Shown here: one piece after another, positions 42,901 through 57,900 of the stretch
How the letters are laid out: each line of letters opens with the position of its first letter
Position numbering within the stretch: the stretch's first letter is position 1
DNA from: Hymenolepis diminuta
Taxonomy: Eukaryota > Platyhelminthes > Cestoda > Cyclophyllidea > Hymenolepididae
Direction of reading: 5' to 3'
Length of the DNA: 64,000 nucleotides
NCBI GenBank assembly: GCA_900708905.1
Contig: CAADRB010000007.1
Span: forward strand, 607,982 to 671,981
Made by a program: the position numbers and the translations under genes
Notes under the pieces: generated by a model
Database searches by the model: none
What the model was told of the DNA's origin: nothing
What the model saw: the letters and a program-made list of their open reading frames with translations, nothing else

Positions 42901-45900
42901 AGCGTCTTCCTGCAGTTTATCGAGAGCCTTTAATATTGTTGTTTGGCTTTGCGACAGTATTTATATGCTTTGCATGCATGTCACTGTATTGTCTATATCA
43001 GACTTTTCTCAAAACAGTTCCAATTTGTAATCAAGAGTAATAAAACATGAATTAGCCAGTTTAAAAAATCAAAACGCTTCTCACTGCAGTTGTATATCCT
43101 TTTTCGAAAACCCGTAGGATGAAGTCTACACTTTCATATGCAATCGCTGGCTCTCGGATATTTCTGGGACAGAAGTTGTGCTGAATGGCACAGTCAGTAA
43201 AATGAGGAGTCAGACACCGTCTAAAGAGGGCAAGAAAGCTACCTATGAAGTCGCTGTGACAACAGGAAATATTAAAAATGCTGGTACAACCTCTCGAGTG
43301 TATCTCAGTCTAATCGATGCTGATGGTAGAAAGGAAGAGCGGCAGCTTACTTCGATGAAATCCACCGGAGCATTATTTCAGACTGGACAGGTGAGCATTA
43401 TTAACACTTATTTAAAGTCTGATTGGGAAGAGAGTCAAAGTGTACATATTACTGAAAACGGGAATTTTTTATTACTAAAGGCCTATTAGAATAGTTGTTT
43501 TTCTTATTCATAAGGTAATAGAATTTCAACTTTGAAGGTGAGATCAACAGGAACACGATAACATTCAGTAAAACTATTCTGTGTAGAATTAAGTGCTCTA
43601 AACATTTTATAGGTCCCACCTAGAAATATATTTACATACAAAAAGGTGGAAAAGAGCTTGCCTTGACGTATGTACCAAATAAGGTTTGTAGAAGTCAAGA
43701 AGAGGGGAGGGGTTATTAAAAAATATAATCCCCTTCTATAGTTTTTATTTGGCTTATATTCTGATTATTATAGCCCCACATATGAAAGATTAGCATATCA
43801 AAATATCGATTTACGCATTTAAATGTAAAATCTGATTCAAAGGACTATCGGATTTATTACTGGACTGATGCTAAAATGTATGCGTGCGAATTTAACTGCA
43901 AAATAGAATATGCTATGTACAAATAATTCTTGTAATTTTCATATTGAGAATTCATGAAGAGAACGAGGTGTATGTGAGCTAGTATGTGACAAATACCCAT
44001 CTGTCGTGGCACCAATAGGCTTGAGAGTCTGCTGGAATTTCCTCCTAATGATCAACAACACCCAGTCAATGATTTCTGGTTCGTTGGTTTAAATTAGTCA
44101 ACTCATAAGATTCACTCCTGAGCAAAAGGAGACAGGTAACTAAGATTTCTATTACCTAGGTTTAAAGGGTCTATCTAAGCTATCACTCCTCTAACTTATT
44201 TTGATCTCCGTCATACTACGTGACTATAAAAGACTGGATTATATTAAACTCGGCTTATTGGAAAAACCAGAAGCTACGGGGAGTTGAGTTGGATGCTGGG
44301 CATATCCGTTAAATCTCTAAGCTCTGCGGGTGTACACTAAGGGGATCGTATCGATTGATAAAACATTCACTTTAATCAGGTTACAATAAGCCTATATAGT
44401 ACTAACTTCTTTTTAGACATATATTTATACAGGCGGTTTTAAAAATGTGCCTAGACTTATTTTAACACAGTTTGCCCCTATTAAGTCCATAAATAAAATA
44501 TCTGAGAAAATATAAGAGAGGAAAGTAAGTTGAAGTAATTTTTACAATAAAATTGCAACAATTTCATACCTGATTAAATCTATTCGCTAATTACGTGGTT
44601 ACCTCATCAGTCGATGAACACGTTTAGAATGTGTTCCAACGTTGATTTTCCATTGGTCCAAAATAGCGTCATTAGAGCCTGATTGATTAAAACCATCTAC
44701 AATGAATGGTCAATTGCAAAGCTAAACAAAAGATTAATTTTCTCATCGTTGTGAATAATATTTTCAAATCCTAATAATAAAAGAGTGAAATATTTGAAAA
44801 TAAATATCGATAGGTACGTAAACGTACAAAATGAAGGTTGGTTAAAAAAACAAGCCAAGGTCTGAATAGAGCTTACAGTCTCCGATAGAAAGAAAATCTA
44901 AAGAGAAATTAAACTCACTTAAAAAAGCGAGACGGCATCTCTTGGTTTAATTATCTGTTGCTCCCATTGTGAAGCTTACAAAACCATTTGTCGTAAAAAC
45001 GACTCATTTGTATTCCACCTTCCCATTCTTGTACAAAACGCTGGATAGGGGGCATACCTTCCTGTGTTTAAACAAGTCTCTGTGTACTGTCAATGGAACT
45101 TTGAATATGCCAATTTTTGCAGCATGGCGTGAATATTTGTATTCCCTGCTAGTGTAACTCCTTACTTTGGTAAAGGAGCAATTTGTCAAATTTGAACAAG
45201 TATTACAACACCTGTACTTAAATATCTGTGCCGAGTCGGTAATCATTTCATTTAATTTGATTTTATTATTTTGGTCTACATCAATAATATGTTCGAGATA
45301 ATGACAGCAATTATTTAATGATGTCGTAAATTAAGCAACTTCTTTTCTTCTCTTGAAATTTTGTTTTTCGTTCTGGCTTAGTCTCTATAACACTTTAGTA
45401 GTTATTATCGAGATTAAAATGAAAACAATGACGAAATGTTCAGATGGCGTATACTTAAAGAGTGGACATATTTTAATTTGGTGATGTGTTGTACATAAAT
45501 GACCCATTGGAAGTAACTTGTATAATATGGTGACGAAACAGTTATGACTATAAAACGAGATTTCAGGATACGGTCTTTGATAAACTATGCTGTTAGAGGG
45601 GTTTTAAACTATTTCAAATACTAACCTTAACACATTCAATCTAAAAAGCGATTGCATTTACCACAGACCGACATATTTGTATGGAAGGACGTTCCTCTAA
45701 ATGAAGTTAGGAAGATTTACTTACGCCACGATAACAGCGGAATCTCGCCATCTTGGTTTGTTAATAAGGTCGTTGTAAGCCAGACAAAATCTATTGGAAT
45801 CCCCGAGAAAACTCAGACGTTCAATTGTAATCAATGGATCAACGGTAGTGGAGAAGAATTTATTTCGGTAGCTCAGCCATCTCCTGATATTTTATCTCCT

Positions 45901-48900
45901 TCACCGTCCTTGGAAAATTTATTCTCACCAAGGAACAAACTTCCATCTACACCTCAAGTTGAACTTATGCCACCGCTACCTTCTGGTGCCCTTGGAAATA
46001 TAAATATGCCTGCACCAAAACCTCCTCTTCCCCAAGGAAACTTAAATGGCTTTCAGCGATACCCAACTTCACAGAGTTTCGGTAATGGTGTGAGACCAAA
46101 TGCTCCGTCAGTTTCTGCCGATCCTCTCCAACCTGAACCAGAATATGATGTAGAAGGTAATTTTAATTAGTTAAAATTCTTAATATTATGTTAGAAAACT
46201 ATCAAAGGTCGGTGTTAGCAAGGAAATGGCCTCACAGATGTACTCTAAGCATTTTATTAGAATAAATATTATTTAATTAGAATTTGGAAACTTATAACAT
46301 CACTTTAGCGTAATTTCGGGCAAGTGCTTACAGTACGTTTATTGTCCCGATATGCAGAGCTCACACCTCGCAGTCTAATCTTGATTAAATAATTGGGCAA
46401 TGTTTTGAATTTCAGCGGTCGGTCATAAATATCTATAATTATTTAAATAAATTTTCATGAAGATATTAAAACACTATATTTCATACTATCTCATATTTCA
46501 GTGACTGCAGTACAACGCGAGTTTCGTATTATTTCAATTATTTAGAATTACCTTAGGTGTGCGTTAGATCCTGAAGCGTAACGTCGCTGTTCAGTTTGAA
46601 CATTTTTCGAAGTCATATTTCTGTTGGGGTTATTTGTTCGACGCCAGAAATAAATATGATGGGGGTGTTTAGTTATATGCTGATCAAACCTGTAAGTAGT
46701 ATGCATCAGTCGTCTGGACAATGCGTTAAGGCATGAAAAGGCACTATACTGGAAAGTATATCACTGATGGGTGAAAAATAGAAGAAAGCTCTCCTCTGGT
46801 AGTCAGGACTGGGACATTATATTTTTACGCTTATTATAAATAAGCCCACAAAAGCATCAAACGGTAAAGAAAAGTAGGTAATGTGGTCAGGACACTAAGG
46901 TTCTCACTTTCTTTGAAACCTGGAAGTATTTAGTATTTTATGCATTTTATACCATAGTGTGATGTTCTAATGCTCACATTCAATGAATTGACTTCCAGGT
47001 TTATGAATGAGATTATGTCAGATTTTGATTGCCGGTTGATTTTACACGTTGTTGGATCCTGCCGCCGCGAATCGGTTGTGTCTTCCCCGATAGGGTTCAT
47101 TTATTGTTTCTGTTATGATCTGCTCTTCTCTGTAAGACGCCGTAAATGACTCTCAGATTCCTTAAGACATTGCACTAGTTACAAATGAGATCCAACAACA
47201 CCACAATGCAAAACGTCTCGAACTACCGTATCAAAATAAGACGCATGTTTTTGTATGGATAGGTCCACCATTTGCAACCCTAATGTAAATAAATTCGTTT
47301 GGATAGAAGAGCACTTAAAGAAACAGGAATTAAAAGGTAGAAAATAAAGATTTTTACAAATAAGAATTATTTAGGGGAAAATATTATTTTCTTACGTGTA
47401 GCAGTTTTAAATTAAGGTTAAATTAGAAACTATAAGATTTTCATTAAAAGTTAAAATTATCGTCTGTATAAATGCGTTCTAACTTATACAAATTTCCTTT
47501 ATCTCCATCAAATTTTATTAAGTTTAATGTTTTTTCATTAATTGAAATGACTAAAATATCTAACTCTGTAGTTATTTTCAGACATATTAAGGTCGGTTAA
47601 TAACTTTATACAAAAAGCTGTCATTTGGCAACAACAAACACGATTTAACTAGACCAGAATCCGCCAATGCGATGTTGGAGATTTTCGATTTATAATCCAT
47701 TTTTATTAAAAGAGTTTAAAAAAGTCAATTTTTTTGAATAAATTAACTTTATCAAAATTGTTTCATTTTTTCCCAAGGCTGAGCAAGAAGGTAAATAATA
47801 AGTAAAGATATATATTTTCATTATTTATTTAATAATAAATCCTATTATTTTAAACAAATTAATAATAATAATATTATTATTTAGATGAGATATTCTGACA
47901 AATTTAATTGTGCAAATTAATTAATTAACATTGAACGCAAAGTAAGTAGGAAAGAAATTTAAATCAAGCGGATTAATTTTCCATTTTTATGCAATCCTGG
48001 ATTTTTAAATATTTGATTAAATAATTCTTTCCGGTCCTCTGGAAACTTGTAGCTTAATTCAAACTGATATACAAAATATGGCAGAATGCCAACATTTACA
48101 TTGGAAAGGTGAAATGGAGACGTCAAATATTTGCTATTTATAATCTTTTCAACTTTTCAACTTCAACCGATTTTATATGCGTAAGCGGTTGCTGTCAAAC
48201 TTTAGTTTTATTAACCAACTTCAGTTCCCTACAAAATTACTCTGGAGACTGGGAGACAGGAGGATGCGGGAACCAAGGGTCCGGTTTTGATGAATCTTGT
48301 TGGACCTAATGGTGATTCAACGGGTTGGCTGTTCTTCCAGACGCTGGCTGGAAATACGGAACTACCTGCAGGCTCATTCAAAACCTTCGTCTTTAGTGCA
48401 CCATCTTTGTCGGAGATCAAAGCCATTGAGGTAATTATATATTTAAAACCATGATATGACATTTGCTGTATTCACTATGAGTAAATTTCCAAGAGAAAAT
48501 TCGTAAAAAGTAGTTTTCGACACCAATCTCCAGCCAATAAGTAATTGCACTCATTTTCATTCTAGTTCATAAGCCTATAAAAAGGGATTTTTTATGCAAA
48601 ACCAGTAAAATATAATATCTAGACTCTTAATTCTCGGAAATGAATGCAGGATGAGTAGATTTTATAACAGAGATGTGCATTTGTGCATTTTTATATACCA
48701 TGAATTCAAAATGGAGTATTCGCTTGGTCTTGTTCGAAGAGGAAGAGTTTGGGTGAAACTAATTAAAGGTGGTAAGCTGCAATTTCCTAAGCTGCCCTCC
48801 AAGATCGAAAGTACTTGGCACAAGAAGGAAAGAAAGTAAAGATTTAGACATTATGGCAGTATTTAGCGAGAAAAAATGTTGAGGCATCAGCCCCGTAACC

Positions 48901-51900
48901 ATTAAACTAAAAAATGTGGATAGGTAGAAGAGTAAAATATAATATGAATGAATTAGATAGTATCAGTAAATTTATACAATGTCATGTGGTTTCATAGTGT
49001 CATTGAAAAGACATATGAAGCGCGGTATTAACAACTGGGGAAATCATTAATAAAAATGAGTAAACAACCTTAGATTGGAAAAAAAAGATTACTATAATCG
49101 AATGGAGATAATGATATTCAGAAATGAAATATCATTGAAGGAATAAGAAAACTCATTTTAAAAGGGATATGATCAGTAGAATATGCTGAGGAAGACTAAA
49201 ATACTTATGAAAAGCAAAACCAGTTGATAGCTAAATCAGGATATCGTAATGAGTTACCACTGTTATGGTTGATAATATATTCTCCTTTATCTTTCATTCT
49301 CTATTATAAATCTCTCAAATAAACTATTTTAAACGGAGTATCCATGTGTTTTGTCTTCATTTAGATTTATGATCAATCAGAGAATCAGTCTGGATCTGGC
49401 TGGTATTTGAAACACTTGGTCGTTGAGATTCCCAGCAGCAAATTGACCTATGACATCCCCTGTGATTTCTGGGTGACAAATAAGAAGGATGGGAGCAGAG
49501 CCTATCACAGAATTACTATATCTTCTGAATACTTAATCAAGAAAGAATCTGGTAAGCCTTGATTTAGTTTAAACAAATTTCAGATTAAATACGTATTGGC
49601 TGAAGTGCAGCGCAATATCTGAAATTAAAATGTGGTATTGAATGATTACTGATGAAAAAGCGAACATAAGGAAAACATGTAGAATGATATTTTACTTAAA
49701 ATTTGTTGAATTGATTTTACACATTCACTTTTAATCTCTTAAAGCGCTGGAAAATTCGGCGTGGAATCTGACCTTGATTTTTACATGCCATTTCTGATGT
49801 GAACATTTACCTTTCTAATGATACATCAACATCTTTGCAGTCAGGCAAATATTTTTCCTAGCTTTAATTTGGCAGATAACTAAGGTGGTTCCTGAGCATT
49901 TTGACGTTTGAAGATCGTTATAAGAAATACAATTTCATTCATCTTGTATGTAAAAAAATGCAGCAATTTTTAAGAAAGATTGTAATTTGGAATAATTTTT
50001 GACGAGCGACGAGATCCAGCAACAAGTCGAGAAAAAGTAGTTCATTTGCTGATTCCCAGAGGCATGACATGTTACATCTAATTTAAGGAGTCCCGAAAGG
50101 ACCGGATTTATTAAAATGACATTAAATATATTATATTTTTCCTTTACAAGCTGCATCAAAAGGAAAACCAATTCAAACTCTCAAGTTGTGGTTAGGTGGA
50201 CAGATACCAACAAATTTGGGTTCTAATTTTGTTTTGCAAATCATTGGAGATAATGGTGTGACATCCGACGCTGAAATAGTTAAACAGGACTGGCTTCTTC
50301 ATTGCCGACTTCTAATGCTGCAGTTCTATGCCAAGGAGGATGTGAACTTGGCCGCACGCATAAAACTTCAGTTCAGGTCAGATAACGAAAAAGAAGTGAG
50401 TTATTGCTGTTAATTGCTAAGATTTCGACTTATGAAAACGGAATTATCTCTGATACAAAAGTTTTAAACTACTCTTCAATCTGTAAATGTCAAAAATGGC
50501 ACTTAGTAGAGTTGTATCCGAAATGAACGTTATGTTTAATGATTTGACACCACTCCTTACGACAGATTTGAAAGGGGCTTAAAGTGCTAGTTATCCCGAC
50601 AATAAAGCTCACCGAGAGTCTCACTGAGTTAAGCTTAGAGATCCTCTTACAAAGGATGATCTTCTAAAAAGTAAATAGATTTTAACGACCTATTCCAAAT
50701 AAGAAAACTAAGAGGTAGGCAGGGTCACATGTATATTGGACAACTAAAAATGAATGAAGGAAGAATAAGAAAGAAGTATGAGTGAATTAGTAATTACTTA
50801 CAAACGTGCATAAGAAGGGAATGCTAAATGAGTATTTTAAGTATACAAAACCGGCTAAATAGAGAGGGGGGAGTCTTTCATGCCTCTGTTGGTGAAAATC
50901 GTTAAATGGATGCACATGGAGATGAGGCATTCGAGTAATTTATCAGAAACTGGGTCAGTTTAGCCATAAATATTGTATTTATCTATAAAATACAGAATAT
51001 TAATCGGAGATCAGGCGATCCGCTAAAATATATCATCCAAGCTTCAACGATGATGATTTATTATTCACTGATTTTGTTGAGCCATCTTAATTTTGGATTA
51101 TTCATCGGGACCTCGCTCAAACATGCAATGGACAGAAATTCTGATATGCTTAAATTGGAATTGGGACATCGAATAGTGGCAGATATATATGTTCATATCA
51201 TAATTAGCTTGATGTTAAATATCAAGCAATACCTGATAATCTGGAATGATAGAACGCTGACAACTGCATTCCATTCAGGTGGTCCTGGAATGCGCACAAT
51301 AGTCTAGAGTTGCTGATCACTGCGTAGAGGCGTCGAAGATTGCACATGACTGAAAGTAGGCAAAGAAGTGGTCGAATTTATGACAAATACTTGTTCATTA
51401 GACTTTCTGACCACTTGCGAACAGTTCTAACTATATGAATTATTTGACTTAGGACTGTAATGAGGCACCCAGATAAAAAATGTATTATTAAATTTAATCA
51501 TTTCCCTACATTCAGTACGCATTAGTTATATTCATATTAGTATTCGTGAAATCGATACTTTGTTTCTATTTGATTAAATATTCAGAAAGAAATTAAAGAG
51601 AATATATGTAAAATATTTATAAAAGCGTTGTCTTCTGCTTAGTCATTGAATTTGTACCCTCTTGAAATTAAGAATGTTTTCCTATAAAATTCAGTACAAA
51701 AGTAAATTGTTTTGAATTTAAACACTTCGACTAAGAAATTTATAAATTAAATCACATTGTTTTAATATTAAAAACTAAATTTTCCAACTGTTTATTGTTC
51801 CTTATCCAATCCTTGTTTTGGCTCATGCTCTTTCTTTAAAATTGAAAAAAACAAACGCTCGCTTTGAATAATTTAATTAATTTATAACTTGACAGCTGGC

Positions 51901-54900
51901 AATTTCTTTTGTCCTTTAGAATGAAATCGATTGGAGAATTTTAAGTGCTATTCTCGAGCGGGAAGATGAAATTTTAACCAAGCAGTACTTCTTCACGGAA
52001 TGGCAGTTTGATAAATTCAATCAACACTTCCTTCGAATCTGCGAACTTACGAGTACTCCGCCTGCAAAACCGTCGGGTAAATATCCTGTTGCATTTCCAC
52101 TTATAGTTTCTGAAATGTCATGTATTAATAGGATTTGTAATTACGCTATGGCTGCCAGATATTTGACATGGTATTTCACGTCATATTGCAGTGTAAATGT
52201 TAGAGCATGCAAACACGGCATTTGTAAGAGTTAGATTAATAATCCTTTCAAAAATTATTCCCAACTTTTAATAAAAAGCCAGCTAAATGATTCCCAAAGG
52301 TCTTATTTTATCAGTAACTTATTTGGCTTAAACTCAGGCATAAATTTCGAGCTTGTTTCTAAAATAATTTTTCTGCATATCGCTTTATTCAATATTTTTC
52401 CGGATCATTAAAGTTCTTTTGCTCTCTGAAATCTAGCATAAAATCAACCATTATTCTGTTCAGTCACACAATCCTATTAATCTCTGCAGTAGTTTGGCAA
52501 ATATTCTAGAATCAGAACTCATGAGGACACGTTATGAAACCTCAGTGATCTTGCCTTTCTGAAGTTTTCTATTTAAAACTCCGTCTGTAGTATCTCTTCA
52601 CTTATATGTAAATATTCGTCAGTCATGTCCATAAAAACCCAGTAAGCTCTGTAGAAAAATGAAAAATAATCATATCTAATTGTACTACATTCAGCTCACA
52701 TATCTGTTAAATTACTATACCACAAGTTATCTCTAAGTTATGTACCTTCAATGTGCTGTCATTTACAAAAACATTTTCAATCGTCTTTTTATATTCTGCA
52801 GGAATTAACTATGACACAAATACACTTAACACAATAACAAAATTTTGTAATAATCGTCATAAATCACACTTAAAATATATTTTTTGCAAACATAGTTACG
52901 GCTTACAGGATCCGGGTGAAGACGTCAAATCTTCCAGAAGCAGGAACGAATGCCAACGTCTATATTCGTTTACTTGGTGACAAAGCTCAATCTGCAGATA
53001 TACATCTGAAGGTCTCAGAATACAGTATTAATCCATTTGAAAGGAATCAGGTATAAACCATTCTATTTTGCATGTGGTGAAGTATATGCAGTATACATCT
53101 CAGGCTCATAGAACCAAGTCAATTTTTGTGAAATTCTGAGATCTTCCGTTTTGAAGTATTATTATCTCGGTGAATGGGAAAAAATAGCGGTCAGAAAAAA
53201 TTTGTCAATGCTCTGTCGATCAACAAAAAACGTATACTTGCGCTTGATTGGAAATCGAATTATAACTATGGCAATGTATTTTGTCATACTTTTCTGTTCA
53301 ACTGACTCACCTAACCTTAATTAGTAGATACTTCTATACGGGACATTTCAATCCAAACAGCAATTGGAAACTTCGTTATTATTAAATGCAATTTTAAAAT
53401 GGACATTTAAAGTGATTTCGAACCTAGATCTTTATTACGCAGTCGGCATTGTATTACAATAAGTCATAACAGTTACATAATAGACCCTAGACAGAATTGT
53501 CTGACACAACCGAAATGACTTGGCTCATCTGCCGACAATGTTATATTATGTTAGTAAACATTTTAGTGTAAACAATTGGGACCACAATTTTTGGAAATGA
53601 ATAAATGATTACAATTTATGGCTCAATATAGAAAAACGAAACTATTCTTTTCACTTTAGATTGATCAATTCACTATCATGAATCTGCCCGATCTCGGCGA
53701 CTTGACTTCTTGCCGTCTCTGGCATGATAACCGCATGGAGGCTGGAGCATGGAATTGTGAATGGATCTATGTGACTGAGATGCTACCCGAAGGAAGCTAC
53801 CTTCCCCCGCAGAGTTGGTACTTCCCTTGTAATCGATGGATTCGAGGTGATGGGCGCTCACAAGTGGTTCCCATTGACCTGTTTCCTATGGATATGAAGG
53901 CAGCTCCAGCAATTGGTTTTCAAGAACATAACTATGGTCTTCCGCCGATCACAGAAGAAGATGATGAGAGCATGAGTACGACCAAGAGATTGCCCCTTGG
54001 AGTCGAGACAATAGGTTAGATGAAGAACATGTCATTTGAAAGAATATATACTAAATTGAGAAATCATTTCATTAAAAGACATCTAAAAGGTGAAAATAAG
54101 TAGCCTAAATCCTAGTAATTTACCCCATTTCAAAACAGTTTGCAACATTAGGGAAAATTACTTATGGGACGTGAGGGTGACGGTGTACATAGAAAGATGA
54201 AAGAAACGCGAGAGGCTTGCAAATCGCCACACTTTTCTTTACCTTAAAATGTCCACTTGAAGATGAATAATTGCTACTTGCTTCTGCTTTAACCAAGTTA
54301 CGCTTAAATCCAAAAGCATTCATTTTTCAGTTGTATGCGCCTCCTTCTAAAAGAAGCATGCATTATCTCAACGTACTCTACGTTGCTCCATAAAAGATAT
54401 CTCATCGATAAACATAGCTCAAGGCCACAAAATAAACTACTTAAAATAATCCAGTGATCTCTATGCTAATAATAAATATTATCGGTATAAGACGCACTCT
54501 AATTTTGACATCTTGATTGCCTCCATTAAACTGACATCGCTTAGGTGGTGCGTTGACCCTCAATACTAAATGAAATCAACAGAATTTTATTTCTATAGTC
54601 TTTATTAAGATTATAAAACTCGTTAAATTTTCTTCCTGTAAGATCATTAGGGTTACTATTACGGTAGCGGTCAAGCTTATATGAAAATACTGGCTTGGGG
54701 GCATGAAAAAAGTTGAGGTGTATATTATGCTCTTAAAACGAAAAACGACTAAACTCTTAGTTTCATTCGCCAGTGGGTGCCAAAATTTGATGCTCTGGTT
54801 TTTGGATTGATTGATATCATCATGAAATGCAATTTTTTCCTAAACTTCTCAAATAAGGTTTGAAATAATACCTTAAAATTGATATACTAAAGCCTTTTTC

Positions 54901-57900
54901 ACATGAGTATCAATAAAATTTAAGTTCAAAATTGATAATTTGGCGCTATTATAATCACTAAATGCAATCATTCAATGCACCGCCGATGAAATAACCTAAA
55001 GATTGAGTATAATTATTTGTTAAAAGTCAATTTTGTATTCCTGGTTTTAAGAATACACCGTGGATGTAGAAACCGGTGCTGCGATGGATGCCGGAACGGA
55101 TCATCTGGGTTGGATTATAGTCAAAGGAAGACATGGAATATCACCAGTTCTTGAACTCAAGGATTCCTATGGAAGTTCAACGCTGCAGAGAGGTTCTACT
55201 AAAAATTTCAGGTAAATATATTGGTCGGTAATGACAGAATAAATGTAATAGTTATTACCATAACCCTGAATTAAAGATAAAATTTTAATTGACCTAAGGG
55301 TAGAGACAGTTGAGAAATCTCTTTCAAGCATTAGAGCATTTCCATGCTTGTTGAAGCGCGATTGTTGAAGTTCGCCTCAGGTATCAGGGGCAAGTATGTA
55401 ACTTTTAACCACAAATTGGTACACGTAAACACCCGCCCAACTAATCTTACGATTCAGCGTGAAAGATAGAGATGTTTAATTAGATGTGCAGTTCTAAAAG
55501 ATGGTCAATTTCGGCAACTTTTCCTGCTCTTCTCATTAGTTTTTATGCTCTTCACGAAGCAAAAGGGTAATTTGAACGTTCTTTAATGAGAACATACTTA
55601 CATAATGAGAACGCCTATGAGAACATTTGGCTAGTTTAACGGGGCAAGTCAAGTGGGTGTAAGTAAGAAAATTTAAAAGAAGAGCTATCTTTATGAAGAA
55701 TTAGAGCATATATATCTTGTATAGTCAAGAACTTATGTAATTTAATAAATCTTAAAGGAGTACTAAATCCCATCAGCATCTGGTGGCGATTCGGAGAATA
55801 GAACATGTTTTCCAAAATCACAAAATCAACAATTAAACGTGGCCATAGGAATATTGGAGAACCGTAAAGAAATGAGAGACGAAGAAAGAATGGAGTAGGA
55901 AAAGAAATCAAGAAATGGAAATTCATGGAAAAGCGCCTGCGCAGTGTAAATGGAAGAGAGTTGTGATAAAGAGACCTAATTAAGTTATGCTAAGTGGAAT
56001 TGATTGCTTTGAGTCCTTTCCTTATATACTGAGCAGCTATAAAATTATCCGACAATTAGGATGGAACAGATATATGAATTACCGTGTATTTTGTCTGAAT
56101 AGACAATGAAAACTGATCGTTCTACCCTTGGTGAAGTAGGTATTTTGTTTAACTTCTGGTGATTATGAATGCAGCATATGGTGAAATAAGCGTAATCTAA
56201 ATAAATATTTTTATTTTTAGCATGACTTGTGAGTCCCTGGGACTGATTCAACAAGTCTATGTTGGCCTCTACGACCCAAATGCCTTCTTGGATGATTCCG
56301 ACGAAGAACCAAAGTACGTAAACCTTCAGCTAAATCGACACAACCAGTGGAATTGCAGACGTATCTTAGTGACAGATAGTAAAGACGGCGAGACGTACGT
56401 TTTCAATATTAACCAGTGGATAATAGCAACACCTGAAATCAATCGTCATAATGCTATTGCGGCAAGACCGGCTGAGTTGAGATATGTCAGATCTCCAGCG
56501 GCAGGTTCTAAAAATGGTATTGTTTAATTCTTCACTACATTTAATGCTTAATACTCACTGTTTAAATCATATTACTGAGTTTCGGTTTTTAGACGTTTTC
56601 AATCCAAGTAGAGCACCAAAAGTAACTTATAAGATTACAATTGAAACTGGAGATGTGTTAAATGCGGGAACGACAGCAAATGTATACATTACTCTCTATG
56701 GAAAACAGAATGGTGCTACATCTGGCTCTCAGCGTCTTCAAAGAATTACGGATCAAACTTTTACTCAAGGAAGAGTGGACGTATTCTTTGTATCCTGCGC
56801 TAAATTAGGTTAGTCTTTAAAGCCAAACAGTGATTAAAACCGGCTGTTCTCTGAAAAATGTTTAACATTATCACCTAATTTGGTGTGATATTTTTAAGCC
56901 TTTGAGAGAAATTTGACGAGAATTCCATCGTACAAATAATAAGATGATAAAATAAAAATAAGCCCCATGTAACACTTCTTTCACGTTGGAAAAACTATTT
57001 TTTTAAATATTTTAATAGTATTTTTTATTCTAGCTTTACTAAAGATTATTTAATTATATAATTTGTAATGAGGAACATACAGCTTTCAATGTAACATGTG
57101 TTGAGTGCAGAAAAACCTGAAATAAAAGGAATTCAGTTTCAGCACATTGGACCTATCACTGAGTTTGTTTTCGGTGAGGAAAAATGACTTATAGAAATAA
57201 TAATAATGTATAGGATACTTCGTTTTTGTTTTTTTTTCTGTTAGAAACTGCAGTACAAATGGCTTTTTGTTGATAGTAAAATCTGAATATATCAAATTAA
57301 AAATTTAGCAAGGAAACTAGAGACCATGAATTTAATGGGGCTCAGCTATTGCTTTCTTGGTTTATTGTTATCGTCTTATTAACGTCGATGAATAAGACAG
57401 ACGCTCGTAGACTGTAGTATCATAAGCATCTATGAATTTGATTGGCTGTGTTGAGGGACCTCAGTGTCTTAGTGCGATAGACACTAAGGTCCTTATAAAT
57501 TGTGTGGTGCTAAACAAACCCATTTTTGTTCTGTGCATGAACATCAATCTTTTTAATGGTCCTTTTCATAAAACGACTGACAAATTGCAAAATTTTTCCC
57601 CTAAACAGATCATAGGTAATATTTTTAAAATTATATATGAATGTTAAGTGCTTAAGCATACCATTACGTATACGCACTGTGATTTCTACAAATATTTCAA
57701 TGCTAGAAGAGCTGATTTTGATGACAGTTAATGTTAACATAATTCAGTAAGTGACAATCCCTTTCCGCGAATATTACCTTAATCAAATCATAGCAAAGCG
57801 TCTAGAAGTTTGTCAGTTCTTCAGCACAATTTCTTTGATGATAAAAATATGGACGATCTACGTAGTAAATGTGAAACGATATAGTTGAACCTTCATTACT

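Noticed and set aside
44580..44610. Minus-strand CTGATGAG...CGAA as a hammerhead core
   Set aside because: No stem II complementarity, and the final GAAA is GAAT.
44667..44682. A 16-base match to 8285-8300 taken as a second copy of a repeat
   Set aside because: In AT-rich DNA of this length a few 16-base matches are expected by chance, and similarity stops at once on both sides. It is kept only as a side remark.
48109..48309. Open plus frame of 66 codons overlapping PLAT 13
   Set aside because: It is the wrong frame. The PLAT frame starting at 48225 carries the recognisable YKITLETG and AGT motifs.
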